Positions 12,286-24,477 of a DNA stretch of 64,000 nt are shown one piece after another. A program made the position numbers and the translations under genes. Numbering within the stretch: position 1 is the stretch's first letter; each line of letters starts with the position of its first letter. The notes beneath the pieces are model-generated. The model made no database searches and was not told where the DNA came from. It saw only the letters and a list, made by a program, of their open reading frames with translations. This stretch comes from Leptodactylus fallax (Eukaryota > Chordata > Amphibia > Anura > Leptodactylidae): the NCBI GenBank assembly GCA_947044405.1, contig CAMRHE010000355.1:620001-684000 (forward strand). The letters are read 5' to 3'.

Positions 12286-13900
12286 GCTTAGGAAAGAGAA
12301 CCAGGCAGATGAGGCTGTTCGGAGATTTGTCCCAGCAGGCCGAAATCGTCAAGTGGAGAGGACGACAGTACATAAGGGAATGAAAGGTACAGCCTAGAAG
12401 GTCAAGGCCATTGTGCGCAAGACCCACATACTGAAATAAAGAGAGCAAGGAGAGTACCTCCAAAGGTGGGACACATCGGACCTCAGGATCTTGGCCTCCA
12501 GGAGGAGCGTGTAGAGGACCATGTCCCGGATTCCATGTGCTTAGAGGGCACAAGACATCCTCATTGATGAGCCAGCAGAACCGTCGAAGAAGGACCAAGG
12601 TGAGCCACAAGCTGGTCAGATTGTCTGACCTGGAGGGGCTTCACCAGGAGTTTGTCCAAGTCTGGAAACACGGCAACACCTCTGGCACGGAGGATGGCCA
12701 TGAGAGACGCCATCATTGAGAAAAAAAAAAAACCCAGAGGGCAGAGGCCAGCCCGAAGGGGAGAGTGACAACTGGAAAGGTCAAGGATCCACCGCAAAAC
12801 GAATTAACTGCTGACGGCACAGCGCGATGATGTAAATGGACGAAGAATTCACCCATCTCCAGGGATGCCGCCACAGACTGCATAGACTACAGCGGAACTT
12901 GCAGACATGGACGAACCTGTTGAGCCCTTTCAGGTCCATGATGGAACGAAAGAAGCAGTCCTTCTTGGGAATGGAGAACAGGTAGGAATAGTAACCCAGG
13001 AGACGCTAGGAAGCAGGAACGGGGACGCTGACTCCCTGCAGCTGGAGATTGGAAACAGCCTGGATTGTCCGACGTAGGGAAGGCAAAGAGACTCCAGCAA
13101 AAGCTGGAGTAGCCAGATGACACCACCTCTCAGGCCCAGGACCCAGACGTCCTGCCACTTGAGAGGCCCAGAGAGGGGAAAAAACTTCATGCCAAGGAGG
13201 GCTAGGAAGAGGAAGGCCTGGACGACTTGGTGCAGAACCGCCAGGGAGGCCTGGACTTGAAAGAAGCTTTCTGGAACAGGAGAACGGCTGACACATAGGA
13301 CACCTCCGAGAGAGGAAGAATCTATTCCCCTGTGGCCTCAGGGATAAGCTTCTCGACGCCTTTAACAAAAATTCGGCTCAGGTCGACCTGGAAAGGTAGA
13401 AGGGCTGCGTTCGACCTTCTTGTACATGGACTCAGTATTCCACAACAAATCCATACGGTATGGCGGACAGTGACTGCGTTGGCGGCCGCCTTGGCAGATT
13501 TGGGAGGAATCACCAGGTATTTGGAAGCGTTCAGGATCTCAGAGACGAGCAGCTGGAGGTCCTGGAGGGAAGCTACATCAAGTAGGTTTGACAAACTGTT
13601 TGGCCCAGGAAAAGCAGGCATTGCTGATCCTAGAGGCAGCGAAGGAAGGCTGCAGGGAGAAGCCAGCCACTATGAAGGCCACCCTGGCGAGGGAAGCCAC
13701 CTTCTTGCAGCAATACAACAGCCAGCATTTAGGACAATGCAATGTATCAGTTCTGCATTGCCAACAATACAACAGAAGCAATGCAATCTCACTCCGAGGT
13801 ATCACTGAGGTAGGCAGAGTCCGCTGAAGGCAGAATAGAAGCCTTGGAGAGCCTAGCTATCACGGGATCCTCCGCGGGGAGACTCTTAATGATAGGAAGG
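12286..13900 (-). mobile_element. DIRS-like retrotransposon remnant, copy 2, 3' part (gag C-term and RT)
   Basis: A gag C-terminal segment lies at 13621-13322 (with LLVSEILNASKYLVIPPKSA). RT follows at about 13100-12290, where degraded blocks resemble those of copy 1: GPERAQQVRPCLQV for the usual LKGLNKFV-type block, and RARGVAVFPDLDKLLVKP for the YLDD-L block. At about 12285 it runs straight into the gag of copy 1, so the two copies are head to tail. Confidence 0.72.
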
Positions 13901-13970
13901 GACACACGGGGCGGCTCGCTGACAAGATGTCAAGACAGGCTGGCTTGCACTCACTAGTTACTGATATATA

Positions 13971-15562
13971 CAGTGGGGAAAAAAAAGTATTTAGTCAGCC
14001 ACCAATTGTGCAAGTTCTCCCACTTAAAAAGATGAGGCCAGCCATCATAGGTGGACCTCAACTTTGAGACACAAAATGAGAAAGCATATCTAGAAAATCA
14101 CATTGTCTGATTTCTTAAGAATTTATTTTGAAATTGTGGTGGAAAATAAGTATTTGGTCACCTACAAACAAGCAAGATTTCTGGCTCTCACAGACCTATA
14201 ACTTCTTCTTTAAGAGGCTCCTCTGTCCTCCACTCATTACCTGTAGTAATGGCACCTGTTTGAAATTGTTATCAGTTTAAAAGACACCAGTCCACAACCT
14301 CAAACAGTCACACTCCAAACTCCACTGTGGTGAAGACCAAAGAGCTGTGGAAGGACACCAGAAACAAAATTGTAGACCTGCACCAGACTGGGAAGACTGA
14401 ATCCGCAATAGGCAAGCAGCTTGGTGTGAAGAAATCAACTGTGGGAGCAATATTTAGAAAATGGAAGACATACAAGACCACTGATAATCTCCCTCGATCA
14501 GGGGCTCCATGTAAGATCTCACCCTTGGGGTCAAAATGGTCACAAGAACGGTGAGCAAAAATCCCAGAACCACATGGGGAGACCTAGTGATTGACCTGCA
14601 GAAAGCTGGGATTAATGTAACAAAGGCTACCATCAGTAACACACTACACCGCCAGGGACTCAGATCCTGCAGTGCCAGACGTGTCCCCCTGCTTAAGCCA
14701 ATACATATCCGGGCCCGTCTGAAGTTTGCTAGAGAGCATTTGGATGTTCCAGAAGAGTATTAGGAGAAAGTCATATGGTCAGATGAAACCAAAGTAGAAC
14801 TGTTTGGTAGAGACACAACTCGTCGTGTTTGGAGGAGAGTGAATGCTGAGTTGCATCCAAAGAACACCATACCTACTGTGAAGCATGGGGTTGGCAACAT
14901 CATGCTTTGGGGCTGTTTCTCTGCAAAGGGACCAGGACGACTGATCCGTGTACATGAAAGAATGAATGGGGCCATGTATTGTGAGATTTTGAGTGCAAAC
15001 CTCCTTCCATCAGCAAGGGCATTGAAGATGAAACGTGGCTAGGTCTTTCAGTATGACAATGATCTCAAGCACACCGCCAGGGCAATGAAGGAGTGGCTTC
15101 GTAAGAAGCATTTCAAGGTCCTGGAGTGGCCTAGCCAGTCTCCAGATCTCAACCCCATAGAAAACCTTTGGAGGGAGTTGAAAGTCCGTGTTGCACAGCG
15201 ACAGCCCCAAAACATCACTGCTCTAGAGGAGATCAGCATGGAGGAATGAGCCAACATACCAGCAACAGTGTGTACCAACCTTGAAGACTTACAGAAAACG
15301 TTTGACCTCTGTCATTGCCAACAAAGGATATATAACAAAGTATTGAAATGAACTTTTGTTATTGACCAAATACTTATTTTCCACCATAATTTGAAAATAA
15401 ATTCTTAAAGAAAATCAGAATGTGATTTTATGGATTTGTTTTCTCATTTTGTCTCTCATAGTTGACGTCTACCTATGATGTCAATTACAGGCCTCTCTCA
15501 TCTTTTTAAGTGGGAGAACTTGCACAATTGGTGGCTGACTAAATACTTTTTTTTCCCAACTG
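13971..15562 (+). mobile_element. Tc1/mariner element B, inserted in DIRS copy 2
   Basis: The left end CAGTGGGGAAAAAAAAGTAT and the mirrored right end at 15562 are flanked by TA (13969-13970 and 15563-15564). Terminal repeats extend through CAGCCACCAATTGTGCAAG and the AAGATGAG region. DIRS-like sequence lies on both sides, so it inserted after the DIRS copy. Length is about 1.59 kb. Confidence 0.93.
14327..15346 (+). pseudogene. Tc1 transposase of element B, broken
   Basis: Starts [20 protein letters not shown], a typical Tc1 helix-turn-helix start. It shifts frame near 14540 and has stops after LDVPEEY (14761) and after ALKMKRG (15042), and another in the C-terminal part. Catalytic motifs are readable: [23 protein letters not shown] (Pro lost) and [11 protein letters not shown]. 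Same family as the copies at 29497-31082 and 38226-38603. Confidence 0.9.
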
Positions 15563-15589
15563 TAAGTATCGCACGCTAACCGATTGCAT

Positions 15590-16970
15590 CACTGGAGCAT
15601 CTTGCTTCCTTTACCTCGGATGTACATCATTGCCAGCCAGCATAGCCTGGCAGAACTGCCCAAGCTCACCTTCCACTTGGAGACACACAGGTCAAGGGAA
15701 GGGATGTCCGAATTCCTAGTAGAAGACAGAGGATTGGCCAGGGAGAAGCCACTGTGCCCTCAAGATGTAATCAAACACCCAGTGGCAGAAGGAGATGTCC
15801 ACTTGAGAGGACGGGTCTGGGTCCTCAGAGATCTGTAGGGTCTCTCTACCACATGGATGAGCTCCCGCATAGCAGTGGATATAGGTGAGCCTAGCTGAAG
15901 CTCCGTGTTGGAGTCAGAGGCGTCCCCAGGTAAGTAGACCGAGCGGGGGAGGCAGGGATCCACCTGTCGGAGTGGAGCCGTGAGCTGAGTCCCTATCTGG
16001 GGAGTGCCCAGAAGAAGGGGTGGTGGACCATGAACTGTAGGAAGACTTCCTGGTCCTTTTGAGGGGATGGCTCCTGGAGCTGCGACAGGAACTATGAGGG
16101 TTTCCAGGTAGATCCCTAGAAGCCGCCGACTGAGCGGCGATCTGGGAAAGCAGCCATTGCACTGGCTAGTTAAGTCTGGTAAGGACACCATGGCTAAGGT
16201 GAGGGAAGCCGCCCAATCCGGGGAAGGATGAACCGGAGAGGGGCCAGGAGGTTCCTGACTGGCTGAGACGGAAGGCAGAGAAAGCACGTAGGCTCAGGCT
16301 GTCTGCACGGCAACTGTTTTTGATACTGCGGGCGCACGTATAAAAACGTGATGGAACCAGAGGGGCTGGAGGGTGAGTGACAAAGCAGAAGGAGCCCATG
16401 GAAATTAGGGGTAACCCAGGGGGTTAGCCTACCAGATCGTAAAAGATGGCCGCTCACCAACTGCTGCAGAGAGGGTGATACAGAGAGGGCTCCGCAGGTG
16501 CAATGTCTCCCAGGGAGCTGAGAGGAGAGTAAGAGAAATCCCCTCTGTCCCAGCAAGCCAAAAAGACAAGAAGCAAATAAAAAGTGATTATGAGGAGAGC
16601 AAAGCCCTTCCCCTGTTAATACAGGCTCAGTAGTTACTGGGCTGGCTGGATGGCTTGCCAGGACAGCCCCCTGGCCAATGGAAGGCTCCAGGCGGAGTCT
16701 GGATGCCAGAAAAGCCCAGGAAAGGGGCAGGCCTAGTTGCGGCCTAGTTCCTGGCCAGGCCTCGGACTCGCGTAGAAACGCCGCCGGCCGCGAGGCACCA
16801 ACGGCGGCGAGGCCGCCAACTCTGGAAGGCCCGACGGAGGCCTGGGAAAGGTATCGAGGGGCCAGGAAAACGGGTCCCCACATGAAAGGGGGGGGGGGGG
16901 AGAGCAACCAGAAGGCCCAAAAACGCCCCAGAAAAAAGGGGCTTATTTGCTAAAATTTAAGGACAAGCTC
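15590..16970 (-). mobile_element. DIRS-like retrotransposon copy 2, 5' part (gag region)
   Basis: GC-rich, with long minus-strand open frames (16287-15760 and 16907-16194) of Pro/Ser/Leu-rich protein. AMRELIHVVERPYRSLRTQ near 15860 looks like DIRS gag. It continues on the other side of Tc1 element B into the gag part at 13621-13322. Composition is strikingly unlike the host introns. The gag call is inference from position and style. Confidence 0.55.
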
Positions 16971-17320
16971 TGGGGGTCCCTGTGATGCCCCCTAAACAGG
17001 ACCCATGCTATTTTCCCCCCTGGGAGAGGCACAGAGGGCTGAGTGGGGCTTGAGGTGGAGAAGGAGAGGGGCTGAGGTAACTTTCATACTCACCTGTCTT
17101 CTACTCTTCTCATACTCACCTGACAGGTGTCTTCAGGCACCGCAGGGTCACCTCCTCGGTAGGACCTCGCACGTGGGGGTGGGGCCCCTGGTACTCCAGC
17201 CACCAGTGCGGCGAGTGGTGAGTGGGGACTGGGTGACCGGCGAAGCGCTCTTTTGCAGAGCGCTGCGCCCGCAGGAGGGTACGACTAGTGTGGCATACAC
17301 GCTGAAGACCCCCTGCACCA
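16971..17320 (-). repeat. GC-rich leader, probably part of the DIRS 5' region
   Basis: CpG-rich sequence between the gag-like region and a tandem repeat pair. It has duplicated CATACTCACCTG motifs near 17086 and 17112 and no convincing coding frame. Assigned to the element by continuity of composition only. Confidence 0.4.
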
Positions 17321-17324
17321 GAAA

Positions 17325-17745
17325 GTAAAAATAAAAACCATGTAAGACAGAAGACCTGAGTCAGGTCATGTCTGCCTCCTATGGACACTAGGTTCAAACT
17401 GGTTCATACACAGTGGCTGTGGCAGGGTATAGCCTGGAGGCAGAGCCAACAGCTTTCAGTTCCCTAGGGTATGTCTCCTAGTGACCAGGTCTATACCCAT
17501 GGTGCTGTGTCCCCCAGTGAAATAAGAGAGAAATAAAAACGATGCAAGACAAACACCCGAGTCAGGTTGTGTTTGCCTCCTCCAGGACACTAGGTTTAAA
17601 CTGGCTTAGAACACTGTCTGTGAGAAGTTATAGACCATGAGGCGGAGACGACAGCTTTTCATTCTCCTAGTGTCAGCCTTCTAGTGGCCGGGTCTATACC
17701 CATGGTGCTGTGTGCTGGTGCAGTGAAATAAGCGAGAAATTGCAA
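17325..17745. repeat. two tandem copies of a ~205-bp unit
   Basis: AAATAAAAAC-ATG-AAGACA, GTGTTTGCCTCCT-type and TATACCCATGGTGCTGTGT blocks recur at about 17330-17530 and 17535-17740. They lie at the outer (5') side of the DIRS copy, so they could be its terminal repeats. Confidence 0.7.
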
Positions 17746-18982
17746 TTTTTCCAGAGAAACACTATTTCAGTGCCAGATGTGTTGCGCCCAGCTTGTATCA
17801 GCAGAGACAGACACTTCAAGAACTCTTAAGCAGGTATCCCAGACACAACAACTTGATCTCTGACAAGTTGGGCACAACATATTGCACACTGATATTACAT
17901 TTATAGAAAAATTGCCATTTTCACCATCAGCTGAACATTCATGTCTGGAAAATAAATTATTGCAACACTTGGGGGTTCAAAATGTTAACTATTTCCCTGG
18001 ATAAATTCCTTCAGGGGTGTAGTTTACAAAATGGGGTCACATGTCGGGTGATTCCATTTTACTAGCATTTCAGAGCTCTGCAAAAGTGCCATGGCATCCA
18101 AAACCCAGACTGTCTAAATCTGTGTTCCAAAAACCACATTGCGCTCCTTACCTTCTGTGCCCAGCTGTGAACCCAAATGGAGAGGGATAATATAACATCG
18201 TAAACCGCTTAGATATTGCAGGGTTAAAACCCCCAATTGGAGACCAGCTACAACTAGTGGTATTGGAGCAGAGTGTTAGCTGTCAGTTACAGATAACATC
18301 CGCTCTGTGAGCTACCCGCTTACACACTGAGTGGGTGGGCAAGCACTGGACTTAATAGTACGACCTGATGTGCTAAGACCTTGGCATCTAGGACATACTA
18401 TTTTGTCCTGTGTCGCCAAGCAGTTAAACGATTCTAGCAAGATCTGCCCTCAAAAAGCTCAATAGTGCTCGTTTCCTTCTGTACCCTGCTGTATGCCCAA
18501 AGAGCAGTGTATATCCACATGTGAGAATTTGCATAAATTGATAGATTTATTTTCTCCTTTAACCCCTTTTGTGAATGTGCAAATTTTATTATTGAAAAAA
18601 ACTGAAATGTGAAAAATGTAATCTCCATTTTGTTTGCATTCCCGTGAAACGCATACAGAGCTAAGAAACTTTCTAAATGCGGTTTTGAAATATTTTAGGG
18701 ATGCAGTGTTTCTAATAGAGACCTTCCAAAGCCCCTTGAATACTGAATTGATCCCCTAAAAAAATAGTTTTACATAATGTTTCTTGAAAATTAGGAAAAT
18801 TGATGCTTGATTTGTAAGACTTCCAACATTATAAAAAAGTAAAAAAAAGGTTATTTCAAGTTTGAGGCCAACATAATGCAGATATATTGTGCATAATACT
18901 TATGAACTTATTTGGGCTGTATGACTCCCTGAAAAGCAGATCATTTAAAATTTTGATAACTGGAAGTTTAGTGAAAATTTCA
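17746..18982. repeat. dispersed repeat interrupted by a ~235-bp insert
   Basis: The flanking parts (about 17745-18185 and 18430-18980) read like one repeat: GTTGCGCCC, GGGGTGTAGTTTACAAAATGG, then GCAAGATCTGCCCTCAAAAAG. The middle part, 18190-18425, looks unrelated. This is pattern-based; no alignment was possible. Confidence 0.45.
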
Positions 18983-19728
18983 TTAAAGGGGTTTTCTGGG
19001 CAAAAAATATTTTCTTAAAGAAATGTCTGTTAGTGCCATTAATGGGTTAATAAATGCACCCATATAGCTTTAGCAGTGTTTTGAGTGATTTCTGGGTGTC
19101 TCTGGGAGCTCCTGGTATTTTCTGCATTTGTTTACATGGTTCAGCTTCCTGCTATGTAACTTCCACACTAACCCCTCTCACCTTACTCCCCCCCTTCCTC
19201 TCTCTCCCTCCCATAACCCTCTCTCTGTCTCTCTAGCTATCCCGTCCACTAATAGCCCTTCCCTACCAACTCAGCCCAACCCCTGCCCCATTATATACTT
19301 ACCTCTCTTCCTTACTTTTTTTTTACTATTATTGCGGGCGCGCGCTCTTCTCCCGGCTCTGTAGCGACTATCCACCTCTACTGCGCATGCGTGGGAGCTG
19401 CGTAGTCAAGGTGGATTATTGGCAGCAGTGCGCAGAGCAGCGCTGCGAAAAGCAGCAATCAGAAACGAAGGAGGAGCCATACCGCAGGAAGAAGCCATGG
19501 AAGGTAAGTATGATGGAGTGGATAGGGGGGGGGGGGGGGGTAGTAGTGACGATCCGTTTCTGGAAATGGGGAAACGGATCGTCACCGGATAATCAGAAAA
19601 TGTCCCTGGGGACATGGGATATGGGTAAATATACATTTTTCATTGATTAAGTTATTTAGAAAGTAGGAGGGGGGAGGCTGTTTAGATTAGTGTAGGGATT
19701 TCCATTTATCCCGGACGACCCCTTTAAT
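18983..19728. mobile_element. non-autonomous DNA element, TIR ATTAAAGGGG
   Basis: ATTAAAGGGGTTTTCTGGG at the left and the inverse of ATTAAAGGGGTCGTCCGGG at the right bound 746 bp without coding capacity. A perfect 15-bp inverted pair (GTGACGATCCGTTTC) with a 10-base loop lies at 19546-19585, next to a G run at 19527-19540. Confidence 0.65.
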
Positions 19729-20098
19729 AAATGCAAAACATCAACCAAAATTTACCAGTAACAATGTACAATATGTCCCAAAAAACAAATCTTAGAATCA
19801 CTTTGGTAACTGAAAGCGTTAAAAAGTTACCATAGAAAGTGACAAGTCAGATTTGAAAAATGAGGCTGCGCCATTAATGTGTTTTTAGACTTTGCCATTA
19901 AGAATTATAATCTGCCCCTGGAGTTGCAGCCTTTAAAAAGGGATGTGTCCTAAATCTTTTACGAATTGTAACTGAGGTAAAATGCCCAATTTTTTTTATT
20001 TTTTTTTTTTTAAAGGTAATAATCGCCCAGCCCTAGCATAAGTCATAGTAATGCCATCTCAAAGTTCATTATGAAAACACATGGTAGGATGTACTTAC
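19729..20098. other. topaz1: end of intron 10 near exon 10, nothing recognised
   Basis: AT-rich, with a poly-T run near 19990-20012. Confidence 0.4.
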
Positions 20099-20250
20099 AA
20101 ATATTTTAGCAGCAGCTGCAGTCTCCAAGAGATGAAAGAGATCTTTCCACAAACTTAGATTTATCAAGGGATTAAGAAGAGCACCAAAAATGCTTCTGTC
20201 ATAATGATGTCTAGGAGGATACTGACTGTAGTAATTTGTGAATATCCAAA
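20099..20250 (-). CDS. topaz1: topaz1 exon 10
   Basis: 152 bp, with acceptor CATCCTAG|TTTGG and donor ATATTT|GTAAGTAC. Phase 1 in, phase 0 out. It encodes 50 full codons of an amphipathic, aromatic- and leucine-rich segment with the motif NPLINLSLWKDLFHLLETAA. It probably forms helical hairpin repeats. The next exon is 14.4 kb away across the largest transposon-filled intron. Confidence 0.82.
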
Positions 20251-20811
20251 CTAGGATGCAAACAAATGATGGCTTGTACAGTATGTTAAAAAAACTCAGC
20301 TCCAAAACAGTACAGAACATTGGAACAAGCAAGTCAAAAACAACTGAATAATATTGTACCAGATCAACAGTATCAATCATGATAATGAACTGATAATCTG
20401 ATGACATCAGCTTTGCTTGAAATCTGCATGTAAACTTTACACATTTTGGAACAGATTTCCCAAATACTCTTAAGAGAAAATATTTTCTGCACTGAGCACA
20501 CTGCAGTAGGTCAGTCAGATAACTAAGAAACTTGCCCCCAACGTGCTTTTTACAACGTTGCTGGAGGACCAGAAGCCTTCTCTTTCAGCTTTCTCTGCTG
20601 AACTCATTCTCACTTGACCAACCTTGCTCTATTGTGAGTAAAATCAGCAGGAGAGCAGCAGCAAAACACAGTAGATAAGGTTTGATAAAGACAAGGCTAT
20701 CACGTCCAACTTATAGGCCTACCAAGCTGAATACTGATCTGTAGATACATCAACTGCAAACTAGATTTATTAAAAAAAAACAAAAACAAAGCCCCTTGTG
20801 TTCATACATAC
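20251..20811. other. topaz1: intron 9, no element recognised
   Basis: Apparently unique, moderately AT-rich sequence between exons 10 and 9. An open frame continues upstream of exon 10 but lies in the intron. Confidence 0.4.
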
Positions 20812-20875
20812 CAGCACGTTTCAATAAAAATGTGCTATTTTCATTAATCATCTTACGCAACACATCCATGCATAC
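20812..20875 (-). CDS. topaz1: topaz1 exon 9
   Basis: 64 bp, with acceptor CCACTCTAG|GTATGC and donor GTGCTG|GTATGT. Phase 0 in, phase 1 out. It encodes VCMDVLRKMINENSTFLLKR and a final Ala. With the end of exon 8 this reads through as DEKVCMDVLRK, the start of the helical region after the finger. Confidence 0.8.
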
Positions 20876-21793
20876 CTAGAGTGGGAAAAAAAGGAAAACT
20901 ATTTTACTACATATTCATTTCTCACTGTGGTGTCTTTTCATTACCATGTCAAGAGTCATCCACTGCTTGAAACATTGTATATCAGTGACCATTGTATATC
21001 TCCCTAGAAGCCTAATACTGTGGCTGCACACACTCTCACTCATTTGGATCCATGAGTTATAATAATCTCTGCTAAAATTAAGAGCAACCGAGGTGGACTT
21101 TTGCCTCAAACTCCTTCATAATACGGCTTTCACTCGCTGAACAGGCCCAGGTGAATCCACGTGAACATAGAGGATGATGATTCTTTTTTCAGGGTCCTGC
21201 TTCAATCCCCGCCTCCCATTGAAAATAAATGGGAGGCAGATTTGGTACAGAATTGGCACTGGTTTTCAGGTGGAATCAGACTCAAAATCAGTGCCAAACT
21301 TGCCCATGTGAACATACCCTCAATGAACTGTTTCTCTCAGGTAATAAAGCATGTACTGTGGAAAAAATCTTATTTCAAACTGCAAAATACCTGCTTTGTG
21401 TGTTTTTGACAAGCGGAAGTAAGGTTTGGGAGGTCACATGTGACATGTAGTCCATGTTCGTGTGAGTGTAAGAGACAGACAGGGAGACAGAGTGTGTGTG
21501 TGAGAGAGAGAGCGCATGTGAGTGAGAGGCATGATAAAGAAAATAGTTAAGTCACACTTCAGAGTCACTGGCCTCTCAAAAAGTGTCCACCAACATATTT
21601 CTTGTGGAGGAGGGGCTGAACCTATAATTTACAATCTGCACTAAATAAATACAGATTAATATTCTTAAATCAGGAGAAATTATATTTCTGAATAGGAATG
21701 CACATTTAGGTAAAGAATCTCTCTTTAAAAAAAAAAAAAAAAAAAAAAAATATAAAAACACAAAACAGTGAGAACCAAGACTGAAGAGCTTAC
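20876..21793. other. topaz1: intron 8, with a short GA/TG microsatellite
   Basis: A GT/GA-rich low-complexity stretch lies at about 21463-21530 and a poly-A run at 21727-21750. A TGGGAGGCAGA-type segment near 21210-21320 resembles the short GCTAGGTTCACAC-type elements. Confidence 0.4.
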
Positions 21794-21913
21794 CTTCTCG
21801 TCACACATCTTAGGTATATGCAAGTATGCACACTGCTTGCTTGTACAACCACTGAAGGAGTTAAAAAAATATCTACAGTATCCAAATGGAATCTTAGATT
21901 GCTGCATTCTGGG
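21794..21913 (-). CDS. topaz1: topaz1 exon 8, CCCH zinc finger
   Basis: 120 bp, phase 0 at both ends, encoding 40 residues (about 1261-1300). The acceptor is a long T tract plus TTCAG|CCC, and the donor is GAGAAG|GTAAGC. It holds a compact cysteine/histidine cluster with Cys at about 1273, 1283 and 1288 and His at 1292, spaced C-x9-C-x4-C-x3-H within the context GYCRYFFNSFSGC. This is close to the C-x8-C-x5-C-x3-H consensus of RNA-binding CCCH fingers. TOPAZ1 is reported to have such a finger. It is the best single diagnostic exon of the gene. Confidence 0.85.
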
Positions 21914-22559
21914 CTGAAAAAAAAAAACAAAAAAAACAGGCAGGTAAGATCAAAGACAATAATACACATAACTGTATAGACATCTTATACAAGTGTTAAA
22001 AAATAAGCAGCTGAAAATATTAAAAGGGTATTCCAAGATACTGATGATACGTCAAACCTCTGACTGGTCAGGGTTTGACACCCCCAACAATCGCCTGTTT
22101 AATGTATTCTTTACCTCAACTATAGCATCTGAACAAGCTGTGCAAAATAGGCTCTGTCCTCTTCTGTTATATGCACAGACGCCAGGTGTGAAGAAACTGC
22201 ATTATATAAAATTTAACCTTTAATAACAAAAGTTAAAAAGAAAACAAGTCATCAAGAGCCCAAGTATCAGGCTAATATATCAAAGGAGATCCTAGAAACT
22301 ACAAGTGTTCCAATTGGTAATGTTGCCCCTAGATCCAATCATTCGTGTAAGGCCACACTGAAATAGATCCCAACACCTGAGTTATGCTCCTGACCAGCTA
22401 ATCTCCCTGATAATCTCAGTTGGAGTCAGCAGAGGGTGTTTCCAAGGCTTCAGCAAATGCGGCTAGTAAAAAAAGTCAGTGTCACCTGAGGCTACTGGCC
22501 TAGTGCCATGCCAAGTACAGCGACTGAACTAGCTGCTACGCCATACTGGCTAGATATAT

Positions 22560-22640
22560 ACCCGTGTTTCTCCAAAAATAAGGGCTAGGGCTTATTTTCG
22601 GGGTAGGTCTTATTTTTCAGGTACTGGAATGAATCAGAAT
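22560..22640. repeat. AAAATAAG-GCTTATTTTCGGGG inverted motif
   Basis: CCAAAAATAAGGGCTAGGGC is followed by CTTATTTTCGGGGTAGG and CTTATTTTT, a short imperfect inverted arrangement inside the TIR element at 22175-25128. It may be the end of another short DNA element. Confidence 0.4.
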
Positions 22641-23704
22641 CTTTTCTGATTCGCTCCTGACGAATTTTGTAAAATGGTTAGGGTTAGTAACCCTAACTTA
22701 CATTCACAATTGATGGTGCAGTGTCAGTGGGTCTTAAACAATCTTACTGGCACTCTCTCTAAACACATAGAGGGCACCGTGCCAGTGCCACACAATCCTC
22801 TCCTTTATGCTAAGGGGCAGATGCTGTAGTGGAGTGGCTGTGGGAGCGATTAGGGGTGGCAGCTGACTTTGAAATTTTGGTTTTACTTGGCCCTTGAGGA
22901 CTTGTTTTCTTTTTAACGTTTGTTATTAAAGGTTAAATTTTATATAATTACTAGAGGAAGGACCCGGCTTTGCACGGATATATTTCATTTTTTGTTTGTG
23001 TAGTGACCCCATAAGAATTGGCCAGTTTTGCACTTGACATCCAGTATGGCAGTTCAGTATAGGTACAGTCTATTTATGGCTGTGTTGCTATGGAAACCTG
23101 GTAAATGAAATGTGAACTTATATTGGCTGATGCACGTCATATGACTGAATATTTAAGGACCTGCGAACCGCTATTGACTCATACAGGTCATAAATAGCTT
23201 GGTTGCTATGGAAGCCTGGTGTAAAGCTGTGTGTATGTCAAGACTGAACCTGCGATTTTCCATTGGTCCGTAAGTGTCATGCGATCATGTGCATCTCAGT
23301 TTGGATATCAGTGAAAAACCTGCGATCGGTTGTTATGGAAAACCTGGAGTAAAGCTGTGTGTATGTGACCTTGTGTAACAGTGTCATCCACAGCGCCCTG
23401 CCCCTTTAAAGCTGACCTACAGCAGTGAAGAAAAATGGCTGGGTTGTTATTGAAACCTGGAGTGCAGCTGTGTGCATGTGGCTGACAATGCTTTGTCAGA
23501 TTGGAGACGGGCTTGGGTCTGCTGGGGAGTTTCAGCAGCTCGCTGTTGTCTGTAACATACCTTATCAGATTGGAGACAGGCTTGGGTCTGCTGAGAGTTT
23601 TCATTAGCTTGAGCAGCAGCCATGCGTTTTGCTGCAGGGGACATGAGTAGTTTAAAAAACATTTCAATTTATAAGAATGCTGAAATCCAGTATGGCAGTC
23701 CAGT

Positions 23705-24346
23705 CAGTGGTGTAAATACCGGTTTAGCAGTGGTAGCAGCTGCCACAGGGCCCGGGACATTAGGGGACCCGGTGGGCCTCTGACACTTTTTTTTTTTTTT
23801 TTTTTTTTTTTTAACACCAGCAGGTAGTGGGGCCCTATTTACTTAACGATCCCCACTCCTGCTCACAGCCGCCTGCACTTCACCTTCTGCAGAGGCGGCT
23901 GTGAGCAGGAGCGGGGATTGGTAAGTAAGGCCTGTGGGCCGTGAACCCCACAAACACTGCTATCATTATACTCTGGGGTCTTTTCAGCAGACTTCGGGCC
24001 TCCTTGGTGGAGTCCCAGATGTCGGTGGGCCAGTCCGATGTCATTATGCGTTGCGATACATGCCTGGCTCACGTGACATCTGGTCCAACATTGAAGAAGT
24101 AGCGGGAAGTGCGCATAATACTATATGAAGGAGCCACTATGATACTGTGTGCAGGGGCCACTATGGGGCAGAATACTGTGTGCAAGGGCCACTATGGGAC
24201 ATAATAGTGTATGCAGGGGCCACTATGGGGCATAATAGTGTGTGCAGAAATGCAGTTTGTGTGCGTGGGGGGGTTGCCGGTGGGGGGGGGGGGGTCCCAT
24301 GTCAAATGTTCGCCTTGGGGCCCTGCCATTGCTAGTTACGCCACTG
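23705..24346. mobile_element. hAT-type non-autonomous element with 8-bp target duplication
   Basis: Starts CAGTGGTGTAAATACCGG and ends with the inverse of CAGTGGCGTAACTAGC. It is flanked on both sides by AGTCCAGT (23697-23704 and 24347-24354). The 8-bp duplication and CAGTGGCGTAA-type ends fit hAT. It is 642 bp, non-coding, with a T run at 23788-23812 and a few short copies of GCCACTATGGGGCATAATA in tandem near 24130-24240. Confidence 0.82.
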
Positions 24347-24477
24347 AGTCCAGTATAGGTACAGTCTATTTATGGCTGTGTTATTATGGAAACCTGGTAA
24401 ATTAAATGTGAACTTATATTGGCTGATACACGTGATATGACTGAATATTTAAGGTCCTGTGAACTGCTATTCACTAA

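Noticed and set aside
16678..16953. Plus-strand GC-rich open frame
   Set aside because: Shadow of the minus-strand DIRS gag-like frame; no family feature on the plus strand.
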